Of a DNA stretch of 61,013 nucleotides, positions 18,335-26,942 are shown one piece after another (positions within the stretch are counted from its first letter, which is position 1; each line of letters opens with the position of its first letter). The translations under genes were made by a program, and so were the position numbers. The notes below the pieces were generated by a model that saw nothing but the letters and a program-made list of their open reading frames with translations, made no database searches and was not told the DNA's origin. Where the stretch lies: positions 1 to 61,013 of the forward strand of contig JAAFKL010000321.1 of assembly GCA_021399405.1 (NCBI GenBank). Direction: 5' to 3'. Origin of the DNA: Candidatus Heimdallarchaeota archaeon (GTDB taxonomy: Archaea > Asgardarchaeota > Heimdallarchaeia > Heimdallarchaeales > Kariarchaeaceae).

Positions 18335-18567
18335 GATTGATTAGAGGTGAATATTGTAATTAATATTTTTGACGTATTCAATTAGATTTTGAGTATTTTA
18401 TGATGGGATTAATCGTGGGTATTTCCAAATTTGATTAAAATAAGAGCTTTGTTAATATCGGAAAGACACTCATAATCGCTCAGTAATTGTGTTGCTGAAA
18501 ATAATACAATCTACCTGAAATTCTTATTGGAAAAGGGTTCAATACGTTTACAAAGAAGGTTTAGTGC

Positions 18568-19661
18568 TCAATTTTTATTGATTTTCCTTTTCATTATTAG
18601 CAAAACGAGAAATGAACTTATCATAATAGGAAATATATAATTCCCAGCAAAAATAATACCATTAGCGGCCCTAGTATCGGCAATTAAAATATAATTATCA
18701 GTTACAGCAATTTTATTTGGAAAGACCTCATCAAACTCAATAACTGTTTCAGATACTCCGTTTGTAAAATTGAGATAGCCAACTGAATATGCGGAATCAG
18801 TAGAGACAATATAATAGATAGAATCTCCTTTAATCCATTTATTTCTTACCGATATCTCTTCAGTGTTTTCTTTTACTACATTTGATTCAAGCTCTAGGCT
18901 AATATATTGTGATATGGATAGTCTTCAACAACAAATACAAACCTACCATCCTTAGATATCTGGAATTGATCTAACTCATGAAATCCATATTCATAGATAT
19001 TAGTTATTGCACCGTGATATGTGTTGTTCTCACCATTTCTAATATCATAACGGTACACCCAATAGTTAAGATCTTCTTCACAAGGCTCATCACAATTGTT
19101 AGCTTTTATTTGAGCAAAAAAAGAGATCCAATTGTTATTAGAAGTGATTAGAACCCTATCTCGGAGCAAAGTTGCATTAATGAAGGTGCGTGAAATCTCT
19201 TCATCAAGATTTATCTTTATTGTTGCTTCTGCTTGGGTTATTAGATCCAATAAGATAATTTCAAATTTACTTATATTTACCAAATACTCTATGTTTGGAT
19301 TTAGAATGGCTTTATTTTGATAGATGTTTAAAGGTCGATATAAATTTTCGACTTGATATTGATTAACAACTTCCCATTTATCATTTGAGATATCCACAAC
19401 ATCAATTTTTTCCCTCTCATCTTGAACATAGACTTTATCTGATGATGAAGGAAATATTACATTATCTATGGAACAATCACCTCCAACTGCCAAATAATCA
19501 AGTTTATGCTCACCCTTTTTTGAGCCATTTAAATCGTAAAATGTAACAATATTATCAACCTCTCCGACAAAGCTGCAACCATGTACCATCTGGATTTGGT
19601 GCAAATTATTTGTTCCGAAAAAAAGGACAAGAATTAGGTATATCTTGACATTTCGCATCAT
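18568..19661 (-). pseudogene. Surface protein gene broken by one frameshift
   Basis: The first ORF (18894-19661, 255 residues) has a signal peptide and a beta-propeller-like or sensor-like external domain and stops after VVEDYPYHNILA. From about 18905 another frame continues without a stop for about 110 codons (ISQYISLELESN ... ADTRAANGIIF) and ends in a typical C-terminal membrane helix and basic tail at 18568. Together they form a normal type of anchored surface protein of about 365 residues. A one-base shift near 18895-18910 breaks it. It may be decay or a sequencing error; I see no homopolymer at the break. Confidence 0.7.
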
Positions 19662-19740
19662 GAATTATTGGTTTTCATGAATAAAAAAGGTATTCTGTCA
19701 GATATGGCACATGTATTGAATCGTGAAATTCGAGGTTTTA

Positions 19741-19800
19741 GCCAAGGTGCGATTGAGTGAGATCAATCCTGTGATGGTTGGATTACTTGGGATAACCTAA
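19741..19800 (+). repeat. secY 3'-end copy C
   Basis: 60 bp align to secY 10605-10664 without a gap and end at the same TAA, with eight mismatches. It reads AKVRLSEINPVMVGLLGIT. Changes in the last five codons are all silent. It ends 74 bp before the PIN-gene stop. Confidence 0.85.
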
Positions 19801-19873
19801 ATAATAATCGAAAAAATAGATACAAAAATGCTAATACTTAGACACACAATATGTAAATTGTTTTCCAATTTTT

Positions 19874-20290
19874 TTACCAAACGACTTCAATCTCTTTCGA
19901 ATTTAAGATATCGGAGTCATTAGTAACAAGCATCTTAACACCTTCCTGAATGCAAGTAGCTACAATCATTCTATCATGAAGTTCAGGTATTTTGCTACTC
20001 AACAACAAGTTCCATCCTTTAAGTTTCAAATCCACAATTTTGAATGATGGTGATCTAAAAATAACTTCTAAGATAAAATTAACGTTAGTTTGTGGAATTT
20101 TTTTTCCAAATATTTCTTTTCCTTTTAAGATTGTATAAATTAGTTCACCAATGACAATTGAGGGAATAAGGATAACAATTTCATTGTTCTCTGCTTTTTT
20201 AAATATTAAATCTGCCTTCTGAGGTAATTGGTTAGTAAAATATGTAAGCAGCGATACGGTGTCGGTGCCATACAAGTCTGCGTTACCCAA
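19874..20290 (-). CDS. PIN-domain ribonuclease toxin (VapC-like)
   Basis: Toxin half of an AbrB/PIN pair; PIN enzymes cut RNA with Mg2+ held by acidic residues. Visible acids: Asp in GTDTVSLL near the start, Glu in IVIGELIY, Asp in ELHDRMIVA and Asp in LVTNDSDI. The start is unclear: the frame is open to 20344, but that part overlaps the antitoxin gene. TTG codons at 20290 and 20275 give a protein beginning just before the first catalytic Asp, and I use 20290. There is no ATG. It overlaps or touches the antitoxin stop (20292), as in normal TA operons. Confidence 0.8.
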   Translation of the reverse strand: MGNADLYGTDTVSLLTYFTNQLPQKADLIFKKAENNEIVILIPSIVIGELIYTILKGKEIFGKKIPQTNVNFILEVIFRSPSFKIVDLKLKGWNLLLSSKIPELHDRMIVATCIQEGVKMLVTNDSDILNSKEIEVVW

Positions 20291-20291
20291 T

Positions 20292-20528
20292 TTACAATCT
20301 CCAATTTTTTCTGATATTGTCAACTGCTTTTTTAATATCCGCAATTGTTATATCGCTAGAATAGATACCTCTTAACGATCTCATTGAATGCGTTAATGGT
20401 CTAATCAGAATGCCTTCACTAGTCTCAATAAAAACAATCTTTTTTCCACTATCTAGGTTGAGCTTCTTTCTCATATGAGATGGGATTGTAATTTGACCTT
20501 TAGAAGTTATTATACTCTCGTCTGACAT
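20292..20528 (-). CDS. AbrB/MazE-type antitoxin
   Basis: 78 residues, ATG start. The N-terminal ESIITSKGQITIPSHMRKKL is the SpoVT/AbrB swapped-hairpin DNA-binding fold, followed by a C-terminal helix that would block the PIN toxin. It is transcribed first and probably represses its own promoter (20530-20570). It lies between secY copies C and D and would help to keep that module in the genome. Confidence 0.88.
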   Translation of the reverse strand: MSDESIITSKGQITIPSHMRKKLNLDSGKKIVFIETSEGILIRPLTHSMRSLRGIYSSDITIADIKKAVDNIRKNWRL

Positions 20529-20620
20529 TTTGTATTACAGTAAGATATATATTCTTACAATATTAATACTTAATTTATAAGACACAGAATTTTGCAAATT
20601 CGTGATCGATCTTATTCCAT

Positions 20621-20692
20621 TATGAGATTTTGGCCAAGGAGCGATTGAATGAGATCAATCCTGAGATGGCTGGATTACTCGGAATAACTTAA
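20621..20692 (+). repeat. secY 3'-end copy D
   Basis: 72 bp align to secY 10593-10664 without a gap and end at the same TAA, with eight mismatches. It reads YEILAKERLNEINPEMAGLL and on to the same GIT end. Four of six changed codons are silent (ATC/ATT, CTT/TTG, TTA/CTC, ATC/ATA). Confidence 0.88.
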
Positions 20693-20750
20693 TTACAAAA
20701 TCTCTAAGCAATTTGCAAATTGTAGCACAAATATAGAATTGATAAATCAA

Positions 20751-21314
20751 TTAAGAAGAATCATAGTAACCTATTTTTTCTAAATGCTCATGTGAAGCTA
20801 ATTTAATGAAGTCCACAATGTAGTGAAAGGTAACCTCGAAATGCATTGGGGCTAGAGTAAATCCATCTAACATCATCATAGCAACCTTTACATCTTCATC
20901 ATAAGATTGCTGTCTTTCTTCTCTTGATCCCGTCGCCCAAGATTCAAAACTAAATTCCGATACCCAAATTTCCTGTGGATCAACAAAATGCATATTTGTT
21001 CCATTTAATCGGACATCCTGTCTACCAGTAATCCAATACCATATACCTCTATTTGGGAATTGTAGTAAGGTTACTGTAAATGGTTGTCCGGTTATTTCTA
21101 AATCAGTAACCTCAGAAAATGACGCTCCATACTTTGATTCATGCAGATTATGAAATTTCTTTCTGATTTTCTTGAAATTGCCTTCAACATCATATTGTTT
21201 CAGCATACTCAATAATGGTTCAAGTGGGATTACAATTCCAGGTTTGCGAATGTTCATGAGATCAAGAATGGGTTGTACTGTTGTGAATGGTACTTGTTTT
21301 CCGTTGATTTCCAT
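20751..21314 (-). CDS. Hypothetical soluble protein
   Basis: 187 residues, ATG start (MEINGKQVPF). No signal peptide, membrane helix or known motif. Aromatic-rich middle (GIWYWITGRQ near residue 90) and a helical C-terminus (FHYIVDFIKLASHEHLEKIG). Lies between secY copies D and E, divergent from the ABM-like gene. Function unknown. Confidence 0.65.
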   Translation of the reverse strand: MEINGKQVPFTTVQPILDLMNIRKPGIVIPLEPLLSMLKQYDVEGNFKKIRKKFHNLHESKYGASFSEVTDLEITGQPFTVTLLQFPNRGIWYWITGRQDVRLNGTNMHFVDPQEIWVSEFSFESWATGSREERQQSYDEDVKVAMMMLDGFTLAPMHFEVTFHYIVDFIKLASHEHLEKIGYYDSS

Positions 21315-21488
21315 TATATCAAATAGATACGAGGCAATTCTTATTTAAATAACTTATAATTATTATTACAATTTGATTGAATTATCTTAATCGATAGATC
21401 GAGACTCATCTTCTAAAGTTAAATTAAATAATAATTCGACATATCAAAATCCACAAAACTTAATATGATTCTCGACAATTAATAAACT

Positions 21489-22100
21489 ATGGTGCATATC
21501 CTTAGTCGTTTCATGACAACAAATGCACCCGGTTTCATTGAAAATTTTGTGGAACGAGACCAAATTATATTTGAAAAGGGATGTCTTCGCTACAGGGTAT
21601 TTCAGCAAGAAACAAATGAAAATATCATTACTTTGCTATTAGAGTGGGACAGTAAAGATAATTATGATAAATACTATAAAGATAATGTAGAGCAAGTAAT
21701 TGGAAAGTATTCAGAAGGATTTGAAGACTTAGAATTGATTGATCTATTAACTGTTGTAGAAGGAGATTTGTCTGATAGTGATTTTTACGTTTTATCTAGG
21801 CTAACTGTGAACCGTGATGTAGTCAGTCCAAACGAACTTATTAATGAAATACTAGACAGTTATCCAAAAGAGATGTTACAAAAGATAAATTGCGAGAAGG
21901 TAGAGATCTTCACAAATTCTACAAATATCAAAATTGTCTCAATGCTAGGAAAGTGGAAAGATAAGTCATCGTATTTAACTTGGTATAAATCTCAAATGCG
22001 ATATGATGTCAACGTACGTTCTGATGCACTAGGAAAGGAATTAGGGCCTGATCATTATAAATTCAAATTGATTAGATCAAGATTAAGAGAAACTCAATAA
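21489..22100 (+). CDS. Two-domain ABM-like (ferredoxin-fold) protein
   Basis: 203 residues, ATG start. Two similar halves: MVHILSRFMTT ... LLEWDSKDNYDKYYKDN and DFYVLSRLTVN ... GKWKDKSSYLTWYKSQ. The pattern (strand, helix, 'E/K-W-x-sk-x-x-y-x-x-w/y') is that of antibiotic-biosynthesis-monooxygenase-like dimeric alpha-beta barrels, here internally duplicated. Such domains act as cofactor-free oxygenases, haem degraders or signalling modules; no specific residues decide. It ends just before secY copy E. Confidence 0.65.
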   Translation: MVHILSRFMTTNAPGFIENFVERDQIIFEKGCLRYRVFQQETNENIITLLLEWDSKDNYDKYYKDNVEQVIGKYSEGFEDLELIDLLTVVEGDLSDSDFYVLSRLTVNRDVVSPNELINEILDSYPKEMLQKINCEKVEIFTNSTNIKIVSMLGKWKDKSSYLTWYKSQMRYDVNVRSDALGKELGPDHYKFKLIRSRLRETQ

Positions 22101-22143
22101 TGAATAGAAAGTAACAATCTTTAGCTTGAATAATTTGAATCAA

Positions 22144-22182
22144 ATCAATCCTGCAATGGTTGAATTATTCGGAATAACCTAA
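22144..22182 (+). repeat. secY 3'-end copy E
   Basis: 39 bp align to secY 10626-10664 without a gap and end at the same TAA, with six mismatches. It reads INPAMVELFGIT. It shares the upstream TCAAATCAATCC with copy A. Confidence 0.8.
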
Positions 22183-22299
22183 TTTATCAATATACTACAT
22201 TAGTTCTTTAGAAAAAATTAGAAATTAGTCTTTAAGTTACCCAATATCCATTTTTTTCGTATCATATAAAAACGATTAAATAATAAAAATGTGTTACAT

Positions 22300-23472
22300 A
22301 TGGGCATGCATGGGCAAACTGAAAACTTCAAATCGAGAATAAAATTTAATCATTACTTATTGTTAATTTATCCAATTCAATATTTACTATTTGCATTTCT
22401 TATAGCTTCTAATATCATAATTACGAAATCGCGTATTATTTCTTTAGTAGATACGCTTACCCTTGGGATTCCTACAGTTGCTATTGTACTTATTGTATTA
22501 TGGAAGAAATATGGATCATACAACGATTATAGATTTAAATCCGGGATATATTTTGTAATACCTTTGCTTTCTGTAACATTAACAACAATGTTAATTATGG
22601 AGGAAGAGATAATAGACGGATCGATCGAATCAAGCAAGATCTCGGCTCTGCTTGTAATTCTTGTTCCAACGATGCTCGTCATTTTTGGTGCAATTGTGAG
22701 TTTAAATCAACTTGTTTCACCATTTGAGAAGGAAATTGCTATACTATCTGACGAAATAAATGCAAATAATTTTGATGCTCAAATCATAAATGATGATATC
22801 TTAAATGATAGTATTTTCGGTTCAATTGCAGGTTTCATCAATTCTATACTGGGTTCAACTAGGAACTTAATCAAGAGCATAACTTCGACTTCTAGTGTCA
22901 TCTCCACAACAGCGGAAACGCTAGCAACGAGTTCAGAGGAGGTTTTTACTTCTGCAGAAGAGGTTTCCACAACAAGCCAATCGATGTCATCAGGAGCTAC
23001 TCAACAGGCAGATATGATTAACGCAATTGTAGATCAGATGAAGGATGCAGATGGTGTACTGCAAGATATTGTTAAACAGATTCAAAACAACACCGAGTCG
23101 GTATCCCAAATCGCTTTGCAGACAAATATATTAGCATTAAATGCAGGTATTGAAGCTTCACGTGCGGGAGACTATGGACGAGGTTTCATGGTTGTTGCCG
23201 AAAATGTACGCAAATTGAGTGATCAATCTAAAAATTCTGCAGACGAAATTTCCAGTGTTGTGCATACTATCTCAACAACATTACAGGAGCTATTCAATCA
23301 CATGCAAGAAGGTATTATGAATGTCGCTGCAGTTTCTGAGGAGACTGCTGCTTCAGCTGAAGAAGTTGCGGCAGCTGCAGAAGAAATGACATCAGCGATG
23401 GATGGAATAAGCTCACTATCCCAATATTTAGCAAATCAATCGGGACAGACTATAAAAATAGATTTAGATTAG
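22300..23472 (+). CDS. Methyl-accepting chemotaxis protein-like signalling protein
   Basis: About 390 residues; ATG at 22300 (GTG at 22291 in frame), with a TATA-like CATATAAAAA about 35 bp upstream. Four hydrophobic segments (about 20-150) without an external sensor domain are followed by a cytoplasmic helical region with the MCP signalling hairpin: ALQTNILALNAGIEASRAGD, then GFMVVAENVRKLSDQS. The C-terminus has the usual EETAASAEEVAAAAEEM helix. No CheA, CheW or archaellum genes lie in the window, so it may sense membrane state and signal to a distant partner, or act without chemotaxis. It follows secY copy E. Confidence 0.85.
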   Translation: MGMHGQTENFKSRIKFNHYLLLIYPIQYLLFAFLIASNIIITKSRIISLVDTLTLGIPTVAIVLIVLWKKYGSYNDYRFKSGIYFVIPLLSVTLTTMLIMEEEIIDGSIESSKISALLVILVPTMLVIFGAIVSLNQLVSPFEKEIAILSDEINANNFDAQIINDDILNDSIFGSIAGFINSILGSTRNLIKSITSTSSVISTTAETLATSSEEVFTSAEEVSTTSQSMSSGATQQADMINAIVDQMKDADGVLQDIVKQIQNNTESVSQIALQTNILALNAGIEASRAGDYGRGFMVVAENVRKLSDQSKNSADEISSVVHTISTTLQELFNHMQEGIMNVAAVSEETAASAEEVAAAAEEMTSAMDGISSLSQYLANQSGQTIKIDLD

Positions 23473-23541
23473 TTTTCTTAAGTTAAATTTCAACCAAATT
23501 AGATTTAGTTAAGTGGGGAAATTTTCAAATTAGGACATAAA

Positions 23542-23577
23542 ATCAATTCGATATTTGGTGAACTAGTAGGAATAGCT
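23542..23577 (+). repeat. Possible sixth, very degraded secY 3'-end copy
   Basis: A gapless 36-bp alignment to secY copy B matches at about 24 positions, with conserved ATCAAT at the start and GGAATAGC at the end. It would frame the MCP-like gene as another module. The match is weak and could be chance. Confidence 0.25.
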
Positions 23578-23638
23578 AGAAAGCAATTATGGCAGGATCA
23601 TAACTATTCACTGAATTTTCAATTAAGATTAATATGGA

Positions 23639-24055
23639 TCAAGGATTATTTCCAGTTACTTTGTCAATTTTTATTAATATTTTAATTCGGACGTCTGTCT
23701 CAACGCTATATGGGTATGTAGCTTGGTTTAAATATTTTTGAGCCAGGGAATCAATGTGTTTCTCTGCGATCTCACCTACAATTGTCTCAATAACCTCACC
23801 CTCAATTCCTAAATATCGATACCCGTTTTCTGAATCTAAAATCGATAATGCTACAGATGCTCCCTTACTCAAATTATTAGCTTTGACTCTCCCTTTCGCA
23901 GTATTAATGTTAAGTATTTGATTTTGAAAATCGATGTCACTCATATCGAACCACACAGGTGAAACATGAGGTTTTCCATTGGATCTAATAATAGCCAAGT
24001 TTGCGAAACTTGGTTTTTCCATTAACAAATCTTTGAATTCTTTTAATACGGGCAT
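23639..24055 (-). CDS. PPOX-fold flavin/F420-binding protein
   Basis: 138 residues, ATG start. Pattern of the pyridoxamine-5'-phosphate-oxidase-like split barrel: FANLAIIRSNGKPHVSPVWF at the N-terminus, INTAKGRVKANNL for cofactor phosphates, and YRYLGIEGEVIE. Archaeal proteins of this size and type (TIGR03618-like) often use F420 or FMN to reduce small molecules. The cofactor cannot be fixed by eye. Single gene with its own upstream region. Confidence 0.82.
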   Translation of the reverse strand: MPVLKEFKDLLMEKPSFANLAIIRSNGKPHVSPVWFDMSDIDFQNQILNINTAKGRVKANNLSKGASVALSILDSENGYRYLGIEGEVIETIVGEIAEKHIDSLAQKYLNQATYPYSVETDVRIKILIKIDKVTGNNP

Positions 24056-24249
24056 GATTCAAATATATATTTACTATAATATTAATGTAAGGTATTAGAT
24101 AAATTTGGATCATCTGAAGCAAAAGGGGAAAATGAATGATTACTAAATTATACATCGAATTATCAATTATTTGAATTGAAATTATGAATATTCGATTATC
24201 AATTGTCTATATGGATAAAATTTAGATATAGGATTGTTATTAATTTCTC

Positions 24250-24539
24250 ATGCAATTGATGGACAAATCAAATGATCCCTTTAACTTATCGGAAATAGAA
24301 GTTAAGGACATCACAGATGATAATTGGAGAGATATGATAGAGTTGGACCAACTTGTTTTCAAGGAAACATATTGAAATCAGCATTATTACTCCATGTACA
24401 TCAGTTATATCCGAATCGATAATTTGTTAGAGCCGGTAATGCAAGTGCAAACAGGCCCATGTTGTCAATCAATCACAAAATGGGATTTAATCAGGTATTC
24501 CAACGTTTTGATTTCAATATTAAGATCGAAGAATGTTAA
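24250..24539 (+). pseudogene. Remnant of a GNAT acetyltransferase gene
   Basis: An ATG-led frame (MQLMDKSNDPFNLSEIEVKD) runs 41 codons to a TGA after VFKETY. Further on, another frame codes RAGNASANRPMLSINHKMGF and ends at 24539. This second piece matches the GNAT C-terminal pattern (GNAxxNxxMLxINxxxGF) also seen in the intact double GNAT at 30660-31679. The central acetyl-CoA-binding part is missing. This remnant sits in the 627-bp stretch 24056-24682; the rest of the stretch shows nothing beyond AT-rich sequence. Confidence 0.6.
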
Positions 24540-24682
24540 TACCATTTGTATTAATTAAAATCTCAAATACTGTAGTCTTTGGTTTACTCGGTTTAATATT
24601 TTACTCCAAAATCATTAATTCTAGATTATCATCTAGATTTGTCCACCAAAAGTTTAAATGAAATCCATGTTAACTTAGTTTA

Positions 24683-26662
24683 ATGGGTAAGGCCGATAGA
24701 ATGATGAATCCTAGATTTTTTATAATTGTAATTATATTATTAATGATACCAACCAACGGAAGCACAGGTGGGATTGCAATAACTCCAAGTTCAGTTACTG
24801 GGACTGGGGGATATGACATTCGATTTAAATTAACAAGCTTTCGAGTAGTAGATGATTACGACTTGTTTGCAAGTGGTGAGTGGCACATATTTATTGAGAA
24901 TCAGGCAGGAACTGTATTAGCTTATGCACAAGAAGTGACAGTCTCAGACGGCCAAACAGCTACAATTAATTTAGTAATCAATTTGAAATCGACAAATGGT
25001 TTTAATTTATACTTCCGAGCGGCTGAAAATGATGGAACAGGAAGTACTCTTGAACCAATCCCAGATTATGATCGATATAAAATGATAACAGTTTCATTAG
25101 ATACTGTGAATGAAGATGTTGTCATTTCGGGTCTATATGATGGATCAAATGTTTTTTACAATTATGAATATTATGTCACAAATGCAGCCCCTATAGTTTC
25201 GAGTCCAACCCTTATTACTCAAACTTATGGGAAAACTATTACCTATCCCAACGTCGTGGTTACTGATGAGGAGATTTCGCTTCGATCTTGTGATTATGAT
25301 TTTATGTTTACAAGTACTTTTGTTAGTGATGGATCAAGCTCAAATTGTGGGGGTTATTCAGTTGCTCTAAGTAGTGCTAAATATCCATCTCAAGCGGGAA
25401 CATTGCAATATGCAATTTCAGCAACAGATTGGAAAGACGCGAACACTATTGTATATGGGCAAGTAAATTTAAACAATCCCGCACCCACTGTTTCTCATTC
25501 ATCCGCTCCAACCCATATAGAGCCTGGTCGATCTTTTACGCCATTCTGGACAATTTCTGACTATAATGTACAGAATTATACAATATGGGTTGACCAAGTA
25601 TCAGATTCTAGTGCCAACATTACACGAGTGAATAATCAGTTACAATATAGTGTTTCTGGGAGTTTTTCATGGACAACAGTAGGGAAATATAATGTTACGA
25701 TAGAAGTTCAAGATACACTCGGATTGAGAACTACTGATACAATATCTATAATTGTTTCAGATCACGTACTATCTGACTTAGTGATCCTCACACCAAAAGT
25801 AAATGATAATCATACTAATGAAGTATTTATTGAATGGGTACCGGCGATTGATAGCTGGGGCCATCCTGTAGGTTACAAGATTGATTTCACACAAAACGAT
25901 GGTGCCATCTGGTATCCACTAATAGATACTCTATCGACCACACAATACACATGGGACACGACTGCATTGGAAAGGGGAGAATTCTATAATATCAGAATTA
26001 CTGCTTCATCAGCTGACCGATCAATGTCAGTTGAACTAGACCAACCTTTTCATTTACGTGATGTTCATGATATAACAAATCTCGCAATTAATAACCCAAG
26101 TCTTAATGATGTAGTAAGTGGTGAAATAGTCATTTTGTGGGATCCAGCAATTGATAATTGGGGACATAGTCTTAATTACACTGTATCATATGCAGAATCA
26201 ACAGCTCTAATCTGGTATAAAATCGTAGATGGATTATCTCTTACACAGATAAACTGGGATACGGCTTTGGTTGCCGATGGTGCCTATGTAATTAAGGTTG
26301 AAGCTATGGATGAATTGGGCAACAGAGTTGTAGTAACATCTGGAGAATTTGAAGTTGTCAATACTGTTGGTACAACCACCACAACTACTACTACTACTAC
26401 AACCACCACACCAACTACTACCAATACGCCAACTAGTACGTCAGGTACTCCAACCAGCAGTGAAACTTCGAGTAGAACTTTAACCACTACTACGTCTTCC
26501 AGCACAATTGAGAGAACTACCAGCACAACTACCTCGGAAAAATCCAGTTCAGAGGATCCAAACCCAGCGCCATTACCAGGTTTCTTGGGATCCACTTTCT
26601 TCGTGTCTATAATTATTAGTGCCATGGTAATCAAATTTTATCGTCGTAAAACCTTAGCTTGA
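24683..26662 (+). CDS. Large secreted surface protein with Ser/Thr stalk and C-terminal anchor
   Basis: 659 residues. Signal peptide near residues 8-26 (the start may be the ATG at 24683 or at 24701). The body is a series of beta-sandwich, Fn3/cadherin-like domains; two similar repeats near 370-450 and 470-550 share 'W-D/E-PAID-x-WGH' and 'GxxY-x-I-x-(V/I)-x-A'. Then comes a Thr/Ser-rich stalk (about 560-625, coded by ACT/ACC triplet runs at about 26370-26430), a PGFLGSTFF segment, one membrane helix and a RRKTLA tail. It is probably a glycosylated cell-envelope or adhesion protein. Confidence 0.8.
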   Translation: MGKADRMMNPRFFIIVIILLMIPTNGSTGGIAITPSSVTGTGGYDIRFKLTSFRVVDDYDLFASGEWHIFIENQAGTVLAYAQEVTVSDGQTATINLVINLKSTNGFNLYFRAAENDGTGSTLEPIPDYDRYKMITVSLDTVNEDVVISGLYDGSNVFYNYEYYVTNAAPIVSSPTLITQTYGKTITYPNVVVTDEEISLRSCDYDFMFTSTFVSDGSSSNCGGYSVALSSAKYPSQAGTLQYAISATDWKDANTIVYGQVNLNNPAPTVSHSSAPTHIEPGRSFTPFWTISDYNVQNYTIWVDQVSDSSANITRVNNQLQYSVSGSFSWTTVGKYNVTIEVQDTLGLRTTDTISIIVSDHVLSDLVILTPKVNDNHTNEVFIEWVPAIDSWGHPVGYKIDFTQNDGAIWYPLIDTLSTTQYTWDTTALERGEFYNIRITASSADRSMSVELDQPFHLRDVHDITNLAINNPSLNDVVSGEIVILWDPAIDNWGHSLNYTVSYAESTALIWYKIVDGLSLTQINWDTALVADGAYVIKVEAMDELGNRVVVTSGEFEVVNTVGTTTTTTTTTTTTTPTTTNTPTSTSGTPTSSETSSRTLTTTTSSSTIERTTSTTTSEKSSSEDPNPAPLPGFLGSTFFVSIIISAMVIKFYRRKTLA

Positions 26663-26713
26663 CTCAACACTCTAATTTGAAGAAATATATTTTTTTGATC
26701 AATATGATTTAAA

Positions 26714-26863
26714 TTAGGATAACGAGAAGAATCTGAATAGGGTAATTCCTATTCTCACAATAGTAACAACGCTTAGTATAATCATAATTGCAAACAGAGC
26801 AGCTTTTGGATCAGCCAATTTAATCTTTTTCCATTTCTCATTCTTTTCAGATTGATTCGTCAC
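26714..26863 (-). CDS. Small single-TM protein
   Basis: A 49-residue ORF read by hand from a GTG at 26863: a basic, Lys-rich N-terminus (KNEKWKKIKLADPKAA), one hydrophobic helix (ALFAIMIILSVVTIV) and a short end. The composition suits a real small membrane protein. It lies between the surface protein and the TetR gene. No family recognised; could be chance. Confidence 0.4.
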   Translation of the reverse strand: MTNQSEKNEKWKKIKLADPKAALFAIMIILSVVTIVRIGITLFRFFSLS

Positions 26864-26942
26864 TAATTTTTGTAAGATCCGTTCTTATTTAAACAGGTAT
26901 GGAACAGATTTTACCAGCAGAACTATGGACCTGCGTTGACCC

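Noticed and set aside
10665..22200. An integrase or recombinase gene that would explain the secY copies
   Set aside because: None of the ORFs shows the tyrosine (RxxHRxxY) or serine recombinase pattern, so no mobile element is annotated there as such.
26284..26634. Minus-strand 116-residue ORF rich in Val
   Set aside because: It is the antisense of the ACT/ACC triplet stalk of the surface protein.
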